This document shows positions 17,385-25,184 of a stretch of DNA of 64,000 nt, one piece after another. Within the stretch, counting starts at the first letter, position 1. The number at the start of each line of letters is the position of its first letter. The stretch covers positions 1 through 64,000 of the forward strand of contig JAZNYY010000043.1 in assembly GCA_045594645.1 (NCBI GenBank). The letters are read 5' to 3'. Source of the stretch: Fimenecus sp045594645 (lineage in GTDB: Bacteria; Bacillota; Clostridia; Oscillospirales; Acutalibacteraceae). Position numbers and translations under genes: made by a program. A model generated the notes under the pieces. The model had not been told where the DNA came from, did not search any database, and saw only the letters and a list, made by a program, of their open reading frames with translations.

Positions 17385-18305
17385 TTAAAATACCGTTTCA
17401 ATAAGTTTTTCTGAAACATCGGGTGAATACTGCCACCTGTCTATATGGTCATCGGTACAATAATACTTTATATTCTGTGGGGGATAATCAGCAGGAAAGC
17501 TGTCAACAATTGCAAGCTTGATTTTCATTTTTTCGGGATTTATGCTCTTTATATAGACGCTTGCGCACTCGCCCTCTTGCACATCGGGGGTAAATTCTGC
17601 CAAGCCCGCAAGGTTGGGGGCGAGTTCTATAAAAACGCCGTATTTTTCGATTGAACGGACAATTCCGCCCACCGTTTGCCCTGCTTTGAAGTTTTCGGCA
17701 TTCTCTCGCCAAGTGCCCAAGAGTTCTTTATGAGAAAGCGTAACTCTGCCCATTTCATCAATACTTTTCACAACGGCTTTTATCATTGTATTCACCGAAA
17801 ATCGCACATCGGGGTGCGGAATTCGCGAAACAGAAATGCTGTCGATTGGCAGTAATGCTGAAATGCCACAACCGATGTCACAGAATGAGCCGAAGCTCTC
17901 GTTGTGAGTAACGCGGGTTTCAATCACATCACCCGACTTAAGATTATTTATGTAATCCGCCATAAATTCCTCTTGCACAAGTCGACGGCTTAAAATTGCT
18001 GTGCGAATGCCCGCATCGTCCATAAAATCAATTATTTTAAAGGTTACGGGCTTATTCACCCTTGAAATTATGGCAATATCACGCACACTGCCGTCAGCAA
18101 TTCCCATTGCACATTCCTCGCGGGGAATTATGCCGTGCACATCGCCCAAATCCACATGAAGATTATGCTCGCGGTCACAGAGGGTTGCTCTCGCTTCAAG
18201 AATTCTGTTCTCAAAAAAGCACTCACGCAATGAGGCTGGGGACTCAATAGATTTTTTGTTCTGTTTTGTTTCAAATAAAACACCCTCGGGGTAGTATTTT
18301 GTCAT
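17385..18305 (-). CDS. S1 RNA-binding domain protein (RpsA-like)
   Basis: This protein of about 306 residues contains tandem S1/OB-fold modules. The clearest are at about residues 130-200 (GDVIETRVTHNESFGSFCDIG) and 205-270 (GQTVGGIVRSIEKYGVFIELAP). An N-terminal region contains DREHNLHVDLGDVHGIIPREE, an S1-like barrel of another type. It is shorter than a typical six-domain ribosomal S1 and similar to the short S1-like proteins of Firmicutes, which bind RNA or associate with ribosomes. The start at 18305 is preceded by AAGGTG. It is divergent from the DUF951-prfA operon. Confidence 0.75.
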   Translation of the reverse strand: MTKYYPEGVLFETKQNKKSIESPASLRECFFENRILEARATLCDREHNLHVDLGDVHGIIPREECAMGIADGSVRDIAIISRVNKPVTFKIIDFMDDAGIRTAILSRRLVQEEFMADYINNLKSGDVIETRVTHNESFGSFCDIGCGISALLPIDSISVSRIPHPDVRFSVNTMIKAVVKSIDEMGRVTLSHKELLGTWRENAENFKAGQTVGGIVRSIEKYGVFIELAPNLAGLAEFTPDVQEGECASVYIKSINPEKMKIKLAIVDSFPADYPPQNIKYYCTDDHIDRWQYSPDVSEKLIETVF

Positions 18306-18435
18306 CATTATCACCTTTATTTTCAAATTAATACAATGATATGTGTGAAAAAGTGAAATAAGAATTAAAATAAGGTATTTTATTTTTATAATATTTATGG
18401 TATTATTTAATGTAATATGTTTTGAGGTAATTTTT

Positions 18436-18633
18436 ATGGATATTAAGGTTAATGATATTCTTGAAATGAAAAAAGAACACCCCTGCGGTGAAAAGCGTTT
18501 TTTAGTGCTTCGCGCGGGTATGGATTTTCGTGTGCGTTGTACAAAATGCGACCGTGAGGTTATGGTACCCCGCGTAAAAATCGAAAAGAATATAAAAAAA
18601 GTATTTAGAGACGGAGAACAGGTTAATGTTTGA
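18436..18633 (+). CDS. DUF951 family protein
   Basis: This 65-residue protein matches the small DUF951 family: it begins with M-D-I-K-V-N-D and has the zinc-ribbon-like half site CTKC near residue 37, with a basic C-terminal half. Members are common in Firmicutes, often beside translation or replication genes, and their role is unknown to me. An ATG 39 bases upstream in the same frame is rejected because GAGGT lies just before 18436. The gene overlaps prfA by eight bases, so the two are translationally linked. Confidence 0.85.
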   Translation: MDIKVNDILEMKKEHPCGEKRFLVLRAGMDFRVRCTKCDREVMVPRVKIEKNIKKVFRDGEQVNV

Positions 18634-19696
18634 TAAATTACTTGGCATTGAAGAAAGATTTGAAAAGGTCAACGAACAGCTTTGCGACCCCGCAACTGTC
18701 AGCGACCAGCAGTTATACACAAAATTAATGAAAGAGTTAAAGCAGTTAGCTCCCGTAGTTGAGAAATTCCGCGAATACAAGGGCTATAAAGACACCTTCG
18801 AGGAGTCAAAAATGTTACTTGACGAGGGCGGTATGGACAAGGATTTCAAAGAAATGGTGCAGGAGGAATTTGAAACTGCAAAAGAACAGCTTGATGTTAC
18901 TTGGGAAGAGCTTAAAATTCTTCTTCTGCCCCGCGACCCCAATGATGACAAGAATGTTATTATTGAAATTCGTGGCGGTGCAGGCGGTGAAGAGGCCGCC
19001 CTCTTTGCAAATTCACTTTTCAGAATGTACACAATGTATGCTGAGGCTCGCGGTTGGAAGATGGAAATTCTTTCCGAGAATCCCACAGAATTAGGCGGAT
19101 ATAAAGAAGTTATTTTCAGCGTTGACGGTGACGGCGCATATTCACGCTTTAAGTTTGAAAGCGGTGTTCACAGAGTTCAGCGTGTGCCCGAAACTGAAAG
19201 TCAGGGCAGAATTCAGACTTCAACCGTTACTGTTGCGGTTCTTCCCGAGGCAGAGGATGTTGACTTTGAATTAAACCCCGCAGAACTTCAAATTGATGTG
19301 TTCCGTTCAAGCGGTGCGGGTGGTCAAAAGGTTAATAAGACCTCATCGGCAATCCGCGTTACTCACCTGCCAACAGGTATGGTAGTTGAGTGTCAGGACG
19401 AAAGAAGTCAGCACAAAAATAAAGATAAAGCACTCAAAGTTCTTCGCTCTCGTCTTTTAGAAATCGAACAGGCAAAGCACGACGCTGAAATTGCAGGTCA
19501 ACGCAAGAGTCAGGTCGGCACAGGTGACAGAAGTGAGCGAATTCGCACATACAACTTCCCGCAAGGTCGAGTAAGCGACCACAGAATCGGTCTTACTCTT
19601 TATAAGATTGAGCAGATTATGAACGGCGATATTGACGAAATCATCGACGCACTCATCACGGCAGATACTGCAGAAAAATTAAAGGCAGAGGAATAA
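18626..19696 (+). CDS. prfA: Peptide chain release factor 1
   Basis: This 356-residue class I release factor reads UAA and UAG stop codons. The GGQ peptidyl-tRNA hydrolysis motif lies at about residue 231 in SSGAGGQKVNKT. The anticodon-like tripeptide region reads VPETESQGR, the P-x-T form of RF1 and not the SPF of RF2. Length and domain order are standard. It overlaps DUF951 and is followed two bases later by an unknown membrane protein, where many Firmicutes have prmC, the methyltransferase for this factor. Confidence 0.97.
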   Translation: MFDKLLGIEERFEKVNEQLCDPATVSDQQLYTKLMKELKQLAPVVEKFREYKGYKDTFEESKMLLDEGGMDKDFKEMVQEEFETAKEQLDVTWEELKILLLPRDPNDDKNVIIEIRGGAGGEEAALFANSLFRMYTMYAEARGWKMEILSENPTELGGYKEVIFSVDGDGAYSRFKFESGVHRVQRVPETESQGRIQTSTVTVAVLPEAEDVDFELNPAELQIDVFRSSGAGGQKVNKTSSAIRVTHLPTGMVVECQDERSQHKNKDKALKVLRSRLLEIEQAKHDAEIAGQRKSQVGTGDRSERIRTYNFPQGRVSDHRIGLTLYKIEQIMNGDIDEIIDALITADTAEKLKAEE

Positions 19697-19697
19697 T

Positions 19698-20570
19698 ATG
19701 AACTTCAAGCTTAACGGATTTGAGAAATTTATAATAAAACACAATAAGCTAATATGTATCGTTGCCATTATCGCAGTTATAATATCCGTAACTCTTTCAA
19801 TTATATTTGAAGATTACAGTCTTTTTACTTCGTTGACCATGTTGATTTATTGGTTGGTTTTCCTTTTCACCCTCCGCATTCCATTGGATAAGGTAAATCA
19901 AATTACAAAACTTTGCAATGAACAATGCGATATGTATGCGTGCCTTGACGCTTGCAATCAAATGATAGAGGTATATAACCCCAAAAGCATTACTCAACTT
20001 TCAAATCTCTGCATAAATCGTATTGCATGTCTTATTAACATAGGTGATTATGAGCTTGCCGAAAAAGAGCTTAATCTTTTCTGGCAAAGCTTCAACCTTA
20101 AAAAGCTTAATGGGTTAGACCTTGCGAGCACTCATATTCTTATGGCTAACATTGCTCTTGGAAAAGAAAACCCCACATTATTCAATGAGCAAATGGCAAT
20201 TGTGAGAGAATATGCCAACAACTCAACAATTGTTGGACCATTAAGACACAGTTATGAGTATAATGTTGCGAGCATAAGTCTTATGGCAGAGGCAATGAAC
20301 GCCAATGAAAACAGTAATGCTTATGATTTTGAAATGAGGGTTCTTTCTCATCTTAACACCAACCCTATGACAGGCAAGCCAAGAAAGAAAGTGGCTGAAC
20401 GCTTATTTTATTTTTCAGCAAATAACAAACTTTTTGAATTTTATAAAAATGCAGGCAATACAGAAAAAGCTACATACCACGCTTATCAACTCTTAAATTT
20501 AGGTAACGAACAATTTGAAGACTATCGCAAAGCAAAGGAATATCTTGAAAATGCAAACAGAAGTAATTAA
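19698..20570 (+). CDS. Membrane protein with helical repeat domain, function unknown
   Basis: I do not recognise this 290-residue protein. Two membrane helices are visible at about residues 15-35 and 38-58. The rest is alpha-helical and soluble-looking, with patterns such as GDYELAEKELNLFWQSF and NTEKATYHAYQLLNLG that resemble TPR-like helix pairs. It starts two bases after prfA and its 3' end overlaps tsaC by 20 bases, so it is translated inside a housekeeping operon. Codon use does not stand out by eye. It might be a membrane-anchored scaffolding protein, but nothing in the sequence shows a partner. Confidence 0.6.
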   Translation: MNFKLNGFEKFIIKHNKLICIVAIIAVIISVTLSIIFEDYSLFTSLTMLIYWLVFLFTLRIPLDKVNQITKLCNEQCDMYACLDACNQMIEVYNPKSITQLSNLCINRIACLINIGDYELAEKELNLFWQSFNLKKLNGLDLASTHILMANIALGKENPTLFNEQMAIVREYANNSTIVGPLRHSYEYNVASISLMAEAMNANENSNAYDFEMRVLSHLNTNPMTGKPRKKVAERLFYFSANNKLFEFYKNAGNTEKATYHAYQLLNLGNEQFEDYRKAKEYLENANRSN

Positions 20571-21570
20571 CATTACAACTGAATATGAAAAAGCGTTAGA
20601 GAAATCTGCCGAGTTGCTCAAAAACGGCGAGGTTGTGGGCATTCCCACCGAAACCGTTTACGGTCTTGCGGCGAATGCCTTTGACAAAAATGCTGTGCGA
20701 AAGATTTTTGAGGCAAAGGGCAGACCCAGTGACAATCCATTAATTGTTCACATTGCAAAATTTGAGGATTTAGCACCGTTGGTTGAAGAAATTCCCGAAA
20801 AAGTCAAGATTATGGCTGAAAAATTTTGGCCCGCTCCTCTTACTATGATTATGAAAAAGAGCGAGCGTATTTCAAATGTTGTTTCGGGAAATCTCGACAC
20901 CGTTGCCGTAAGAATGCCCAAAAGCGAATACGCAAGGGCAATTATTGAGAATTGCAAACTCCCCCTCGCCGCTCCGTCGGCAAACCTTTCGGGTAGCCCA
21001 AGCCCCACAAATGCAAAATATGTTTTTGACGATATGAACGGCAGAATTCCGCTGATTATTGACGGCGGTGCTTGTGAAATCGGTGTAGAGTCAACCGTAA
21101 TTACCTTTGCAGAAGAGCCCCCAAGACTTCTTCGCCCCGGTGGTGTCACTCTTGAAGAAATGACGGCGTTAATCGGTGAAATTGTGGTTGACGACGCGGT
21201 GCTTAATAAGTTGGAAGAGGGTGCCGTTGCATCTTCACCGGGTATGAAATACAAGCATTATGCGCCAAAGGCAGACATAACTCTCATAAAAAGTAATTTT
21301 GAAGATTTTAAAGCCCTTTGCGATGGTGAAAATAATATTACCGCGTTGGTATTTGACGGCGAGGGCGAAAAAATAAGTTGCCCAAGTGTTGAATACGGCA
21401 AAGAAAACGACGGGTATAGTCAAAGTGCAAGGTTATTCGACGCATTACGCGAGCTCGACGAAATGGGTGCTCATAAAGTTTATGCCCGTTGCCCAGATAC
21501 AAAGGGTATGGGTTTAGCGGTGTATAATAGGCTCATAAGGTCAGCAGGGTTTAAAATAAAGGTGATATAA
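20551..21570 (+). CDS. tsaC: L-threonylcarbamoyladenylate synthase (Sua5 type)
   Basis: This protein of about 339 residues makes threonylcarbamoyl-AMP from threonine, bicarbonate and ATP, the first step of t6A37 modification of ANN-reading tRNAs. The YrdC domain covers about residues 12-200, with GIPTETVYGLAANA and KGRPSDNPLIVHI. The C-terminal Sua5 domain follows the conserved SSPGMKYKHYAPKA linker near residue 227, so it is the long Sua5/YwlC form and not short TsaC. I start at 20551, after AAGGAAT. It overlaps the preceding gene by 20 bases and coaE by one. Confidence 0.93.
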   Translation: MQTEVINITTEYEKALEKSAELLKNGEVVGIPTETVYGLAANAFDKNAVRKIFEAKGRPSDNPLIVHIAKFEDLAPLVEEIPEKVKIMAEKFWPAPLTMIMKKSERISNVVSGNLDTVAVRMPKSEYARAIIENCKLPLAAPSANLSGSPSPTNAKYVFDDMNGRIPLIIDGGACEIGVESTVITFAEEPPRLLRPGGVTLEEMTALIGEIVVDDAVLNKLEEGAVASSPGMKYKHYAPKADITLIKSNFEDFKALCDGENNITALVFDGEGEKISCPSVEYGKENDGYSQSARLFDALRELDEMGAHKVYARCPDTKGMGLAVYNRLIRSAGFKIKVI

Positions 21571-22157
21571 TGAAAATTATCGGTATTACGGGGCTTACGG
21601 GTGCGGGCAAGGGCACAGTGGCACAAAGACTTGTGGCATACGGTTGCTATCATATTGACGCAGATAAAGTTGCCCGCAAGGTAATAAACAACAGCGAAAC
21701 TGTAAAAAAGCAATTGCAAAATCGTTTCGGTGAGGATATAATAGACAAAGACGGCAAAATCTGTCGTCCTGTTCTCGCTCAAAGGGCGTTTGCTGACAAT
21801 GACAGCACAAACGCATTAAACGAAATCACTCACCCTGCGGTGACCGAAAAAATCAAAGAAATCATCGCCGAAAAAGAAAAAGAGGGTTACAAGGCAGTAA
21901 TAATTGATGCAATTGCACTTTTTGAAAGTGGCGAAGACAAGCTTTGTGATTTCACGGTGGCGGTTGTAGCACCTATGGAAATTCGTCTTGAACGAATTAT
22001 AAATCGCGACAATCTCACTCTTGAAAAGGCAATGGAGCGAATAAATGCACAAAAGAGTGAGGATTTTTTCACTCGTCAAGCCGATTTTATTCTTTGGAAT
22101 TATCCGCCCTATGACTTAAATAAAGAAATTCTGCCCATTGTGGCACAAATAAAGTAA
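21570..22157 (+). CDS. coaE: Dephospho-CoA kinase
   Basis: This 195-residue P-loop kinase phosphorylates the 3'-hydroxyl of dephospho-CoA, the last step of CoA synthesis. It has the Walker A motif GLTGAGKGT near residues 7-15, the CoaE-type HIDADKVAR near residue 30, the ITHPAV segment near 90 and a lid R-L-E-R-I-I-N-R-D near 145. The P-loop ends in GKGT where GKST is more usual; this is a mild variation. Its ATG shares a base with the stop of tsaC. Confidence 0.92.
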   Translation: MKIIGITGLTGAGKGTVAQRLVAYGCYHIDADKVARKVINNSETVKKQLQNRFGEDIIDKDGKICRPVLAQRAFADNDSTNALNEITHPAVTEKIKEIIAEKEKEGYKAVIIDAIALFESGEDKLCDFTVAVVAPMEIRLERIINRDNLTLEKAMERINAQKSEDFFTRQADFILWNYPPYDLNKEILPIVAQIK

Positions 22158-22181
22158 AAAATCCCGAAAGGAGTTATATAT

Positions 22182-23573
22182 ATGGAATTAAATGATATTA
22201 AAAAGGAACTTTTTTATGAGCCAAAGCACGCTATGGAAATTGTTGACGATGCAGTAGTAAAGGCAGCTGACGATTTCTGCGAGGGCTATAAAAAGTATCT
22301 TGATGAAGCTAAAATTGAGCGTGAAACAGTTGATTTCTTCGTGAAAGAGGCTGAGGCAAAGGGCTACACAGAGTTTGACCGCACAAAGAAATACAATGCA
22401 GGCGACAAGGTTTATTACAACAACCGCGGTAAAGCAATTATTCTTTGCGTATTCGGTAAAAAGAGTATCAGCGAGGGTGTTAAAATCTCTGCCGCTCACA
22501 TTGACTCACCCCGCCTTGACTTAAAGCCCAACCCACTTTATGAAGATTCTTCTCTTGCATTCTTCAAGACACATTACTACGGTGGTATTAAAAAGTATCA
22601 GTGGACAGCTATCCCCCTTGCTCTTCACGGCGTAGTTGTGAAAGCAAACGGCGAAAGTGTTAAGGTTTGCATTGGTGAAGACGACAACGACCCACAGTTT
22701 GTTATTACTGACCTTCTCCCCCACCTTGCAGGTGACCAGATGAAGCAGACAATGAACGACGGCATTAAGGGTGAACAGCTCAATATTCTTATCGGTAGCC
22801 GTCCATTCTCAAAGGACGAGGGTGCTGACAAGGTTAAGCTTAACATTATGAAAATTCTCAATGAGAAATACGGCATTGTTGAGGGCGATTTCTTGAGTGC
22901 AGAGCTTGAGCTTGTACCCGCATTCAAGGCACGCGACATCGGTCTTGACAGAAGTCTTATCGGCGCTTACGGTCACGACGATAAGGTTTGCGCATACCCC
23001 GCTGCTCAGGCAATTTTTGATGTAGTTGACCCCGAATATACCTGCCTTACAGTTCTTGCTGACAAGGAAGAAACAGGCTCTGACGGTAACACGGGTCTTC
23101 ATTCATCATATATGAAATACTTTATTTCTGACCTTGCGGTTATGGAAGGCGTTGAGCCCTGGAGAGTTATGTCAGCATCAGAATGTCTTTCTGCTGATGT
23201 TAACGCGGCTTATGACCCCAACTTCCCCGAAGTAAGTGAGAGAAAGAACTCATCTTTCGTTAACAACGGCGTTGTTATTACAAAGTACACAGGTGCTCGC
23301 GGTAAGGGTGGCACTTCTGACGCGTCTGCAGAATATATGGGTAAAATCCGCAGAATGTTAAATGCTAACGATGTTGTATGGCAGATTGGCGAGCTCGGTA
23401 AGGTTGACGCAGGCGGCGGCGGAACAGTTGCTATGTATGTTGCTAACCTTGACATTGATACAATCGACCTTGGTGTGCCCGTACTTTCAATGCACGCACC
23501 CTTGGAAGTTGTTTCAAAGCTTGATGTTTATATGGCATATAAAGCATTTAAGGTTTTCTTTGAGCAGAAATAA
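22182..23573 (+). CDS. apeB: M18 family aspartyl aminopeptidase
   Basis: This 463-residue metallopeptidase of family M18 removes N-terminal acidic or neutral residues. Expected metal and catalytic blocks are visible: SAAHIDSPRLDLKPNP near residue 105, GAYGHDDKVCAYPAAQ near 265, ADKEETGSDGNTG near 298 and the C-terminal VLSMHAPLE. Signals for export are absent, so it should be cytosolic. It follows coaE by 24 bases with AAAGGAG and ends the operon, as an intrinsic terminator follows at once. Confidence 0.93.
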   Translation: MELNDIKKELFYEPKHAMEIVDDAVVKAADDFCEGYKKYLDEAKIERETVDFFVKEAEAKGYTEFDRTKKYNAGDKVYYNNRGKAIILCVFGKKSISEGVKISAAHIDSPRLDLKPNPLYEDSSLAFFKTHYYGGIKKYQWTAIPLALHGVVVKANGESVKVCIGEDDNDPQFVITDLLPHLAGDQMKQTMNDGIKGEQLNILIGSRPFSKDEGADKVKLNIMKILNEKYGIVEGDFLSAELELVPAFKARDIGLDRSLIGAYGHDDKVCAYPAAQAIFDVVDPEYTCLTVLADKEETGSDGNTGLHSSYMKYFISDLAVMEGVEPWRVMSASECLSADVNAAYDPNFPEVSERKNSSFVNNGVVITKYTGARGKGGTSDASAEYMGKIRRMLNANDVVWQIGELGKVDAGGGGTVAMYVANLDIDTIDLGVPVLSMHAPLEVVSKLDVYMAYKAFKVFFEQK

Positions 23574-23589
23574 AATAAAGTGCAAAGTT

Positions 23590-23617
23590 AAGGCAGTCCT
23601 TATGGACTGCCTTTTTT
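23590..23617 (+). terminator. Terminator after the M18 aminopeptidase
   Basis: AAGGCAGTCC (23590-23599) and GGACTGCCTT (23604-23613) form a 10-bp stem with loop TTAT, followed by a T run. Confidence 0.92.
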
Positions 23618-23619
23618 AT

Positions 23620-23647
23620 GGGTCGTCGAGGACGCCGACCCCTACAA
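23620..23647. repeat. Short hairpin repeat ending in CCCCTACA
   Basis: GGGTCGTCG-AGGA-CGCCGACCC is a 9-bp stem with one mismatch, followed by CTACA. A second hairpin with the same end, GGGCGATTC-GT-GAATCGCCC then CCTACA, lies at 31173-31197. The right end of this copy overlaps the last codons of dpaB and supplies its stop codon. Confidence 0.6.
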
Positions 23648-24214
23648 TAATATTGGTTGTGGTTGCTTATTATTTAAAACCGAATTTACTGTTTCGGGTA
23701 TCAAATCAAAATTCGCTACGATTGAGTTTGGTTTATTAATGCAGTCATCTTGTGACATCGGTACAAAGTAAATATTTTTACTATTCATTAAAAGTCCTAT
23801 GTTTTTTGCGGCGGCACCCAAGGCATCATTGGTAGAAACAGCGATAATTACGGGGCGGGCATTGCGAAGATGTGCTTTTGCCGCAAGAGTTACCGAGGTA
23901 TCGGTAATTCCGTTTGCCATTTTGCCGATTGTGTTGCCCGTACAAGGTGCAATTACAAGGATATCGAGAAGCTTTTTAGGGCCTATGGGCTCTGCACCGC
24001 TGATTGTATATATTATTCTCTCTTTGCAGATATTCTCAATTTCATCTATAAACTCACGGCTTTTACCAAATCGGGTGTCCGTTGTGTATGCAGTATGTGA
24101 CATAATAGGGATTACGCGGTATCCCTCATCTATAAGCTTTTTCATTTGTGGGATTGCTTTTTTAAAGGTACAAAATGAACCGCAAAGGGCAAATCCCACA
24201 GTTTCATTACTCAT
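23642..24214 (-). CDS. dpaB: Dipicolinate synthase subunit B
   Basis: This 190-residue flavoprotein-like subunit (SpoVFB) makes pyridine-2,6-dicarboxylate with DpaA in the mother cell during sporulation. The N-terminal VGFALCGSFCTFKKAIPQMKKL and the central VIAPCTGNTIGKMANGITDTSV are typical. It overlaps dpaA by eight bases and has GGGAGG before the ATG. The stop lies within a short hairpin repeat, so the C-terminal residues (QPQPILL) may be recently altered; the conserved part of the protein is intact. Confidence 0.95.
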   Translation of the reverse strand: MSNETVGFALCGSFCTFKKAIPQMKKLIDEGYRVIPIMSHTAYTTDTRFGKSREFIDEIENICKERIIYTISGAEPIGPKKLLDILVIAPCTGNTIGKMANGITDTSVTLAAKAHLRNARPVIIAVSTNDALGAAAKNIGLLMNSKNIYFVPMSQDDCINKPNSIVANFDLIPETVNSVLNNKQPQPILL

Positions 24215-25058
24215 TACTATCCTCCCTTTGCAAAATTCTTTTTCCTATGATTTCTCCCGCAGTTTTGGGAGTATATTTTCCGGGTAAGCCAAAGGCTTTA
24301 ATAACATCAATGCCGAATTTTCGAGCCTCGTCAAAGTCCACACCATAGGGTGCAGATGCAAGCTCAATAATCTTACCGTCCTTTCTCATTTTTGAAAGTG
24401 TATCCGTACCGATAATCTTTGCGGGAACAGTATTTATTATTATATCAAATCGGTCGGCACACTCTGAAATCTGTGAAAGTGGCAAGGCTTCACATCCCTT
24501 GATTGACGCATCTTCTCTTTGCGACGGATTGCGTGCAAATACAGTAACACCACAAGAAAGTGAAGTAAGCACCGCGGCGGTTTCTCTTGCTACTCTGCCA
24601 TAACCGGTTATCGCAAACTTACCCAATGGCAACGCAAAATCAATATGCTCAAGCAAAATTTTAAGTGTACCAAAGGCGGTAAGCACCGCGTTTTTCTCAA
24701 TAAACTCGGTATCGTAATAATCCACAAAGGGTATTTCTGTTTCGCGAAGTCGTGAAAGTAATTCGCCCTTGATTATACCGCCGAAAACAAGATTTTCTTT
24801 ACCCAAGAATGAGATAAGCCTCTCAATTGAGGTTTCTTTTTTTGAAAAGGGCATATTTATGGTTTTGTCATTTCTTGTGGCGGGCAAAGGCAGAACAATT
24901 ACCGAATTTGGCAAAATTGCAGATTTAAGCCTTTCGGTATCGTCATCCCAATCGAAAAGTCCGTAGGAATAAACCTCACCGCCCTGCGCCTCAAGATAAC
25001 TTTTAAGATATTTTTGTCTTTTATCGCCACCGATAATTACTATATTTCTATTTTTCAT
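24207..25058 (-). CDS. dpaA: Dipicolinate synthase subunit A
   Basis: This 283-residue NAD(P)-dependent subunit (SpoVFA) has a C-terminal Rossmann segment beginning FAITGYGRVARETAAVL near residue 150, and KAFGLPGKYTPKTAGEIIG near the end, as in the family. With DpaB it oxidises dihydrodipicolinate to dipicolinic acid, the spore-core chelator. A GTG at 25064 would also open the frame, but AAGGTGAAG upstream fits the ATG at 25058. A SigK-type promoter lies at 25086-25112. The pair is strong evidence that the organism forms endospores. Confidence 0.95.
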   Translation of the reverse strand: MKNRNIVIIGGDKRQKYLKSYLEAQGGEVYSYGLFDWDDDTERLKSAILPNSVIVLPLPATRNDKTINMPFSKKETSIERLISFLGKENLVFGGIIKGELLSRLRETEIPFVDYYDTEFIEKNAVLTAFGTLKILLEHIDFALPLGKFAITGYGRVARETAAVLTSLSCGVTVFARNPSQREDASIKGCEALPLSQISECADRFDIIINTVPAKIIGTDTLSKMRKDGKIIELASAPYGVDFDEARKFGIDVIKAFGLPGKYTPKTAGEIIGKRILQREDSNE

Positions 25059-25085
25059 ATACACTTCACCTTACCCTTACAGTAA

Positions 25086-25112
25086 TAGAATATGTTTTTT
25101 GTAAAAAATAGT
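25086..25112 (-). promoter_or_regulatory. SigK-type mother-cell promoter of dpaAB
   Basis: On the minus strand AC (25112-25111), 16 bases, then CATATTCTA (25094-25086) match the SigK pattern AC-N16/17-CATANNNTA. It lies about 28 bases upstream of the dpaA start. SigK control of this operon is known in Bacillus subtilis. Confidence 0.75.
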
Positions 25113-25121
25113 GATTAGGGG

Positions 25122-25150
25122 TTTAAATTTTTATAAAAATGAAATATAAT
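25122..25150 (+). promoter_or_regulatory. Possible promoter of murC-ung
   Basis: TTTAAA (25122-25127) and TATAAT (25145-25150) are 17 bases apart, 35 bases before the murC ATG. The -35 element is weak. Confidence 0.5.
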
Positions 25151-25184
25151 GAATGTAGAATTTGTTTCCGAAAGGATTTTTAAT

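Noticed and set aside
23620..23647. The hairpin after the aminopeptidase as a second terminator
   Set aside because: It is not followed by a T run and resembles another hairpin with the same end at 31173; the true terminator is at 23590-23617.
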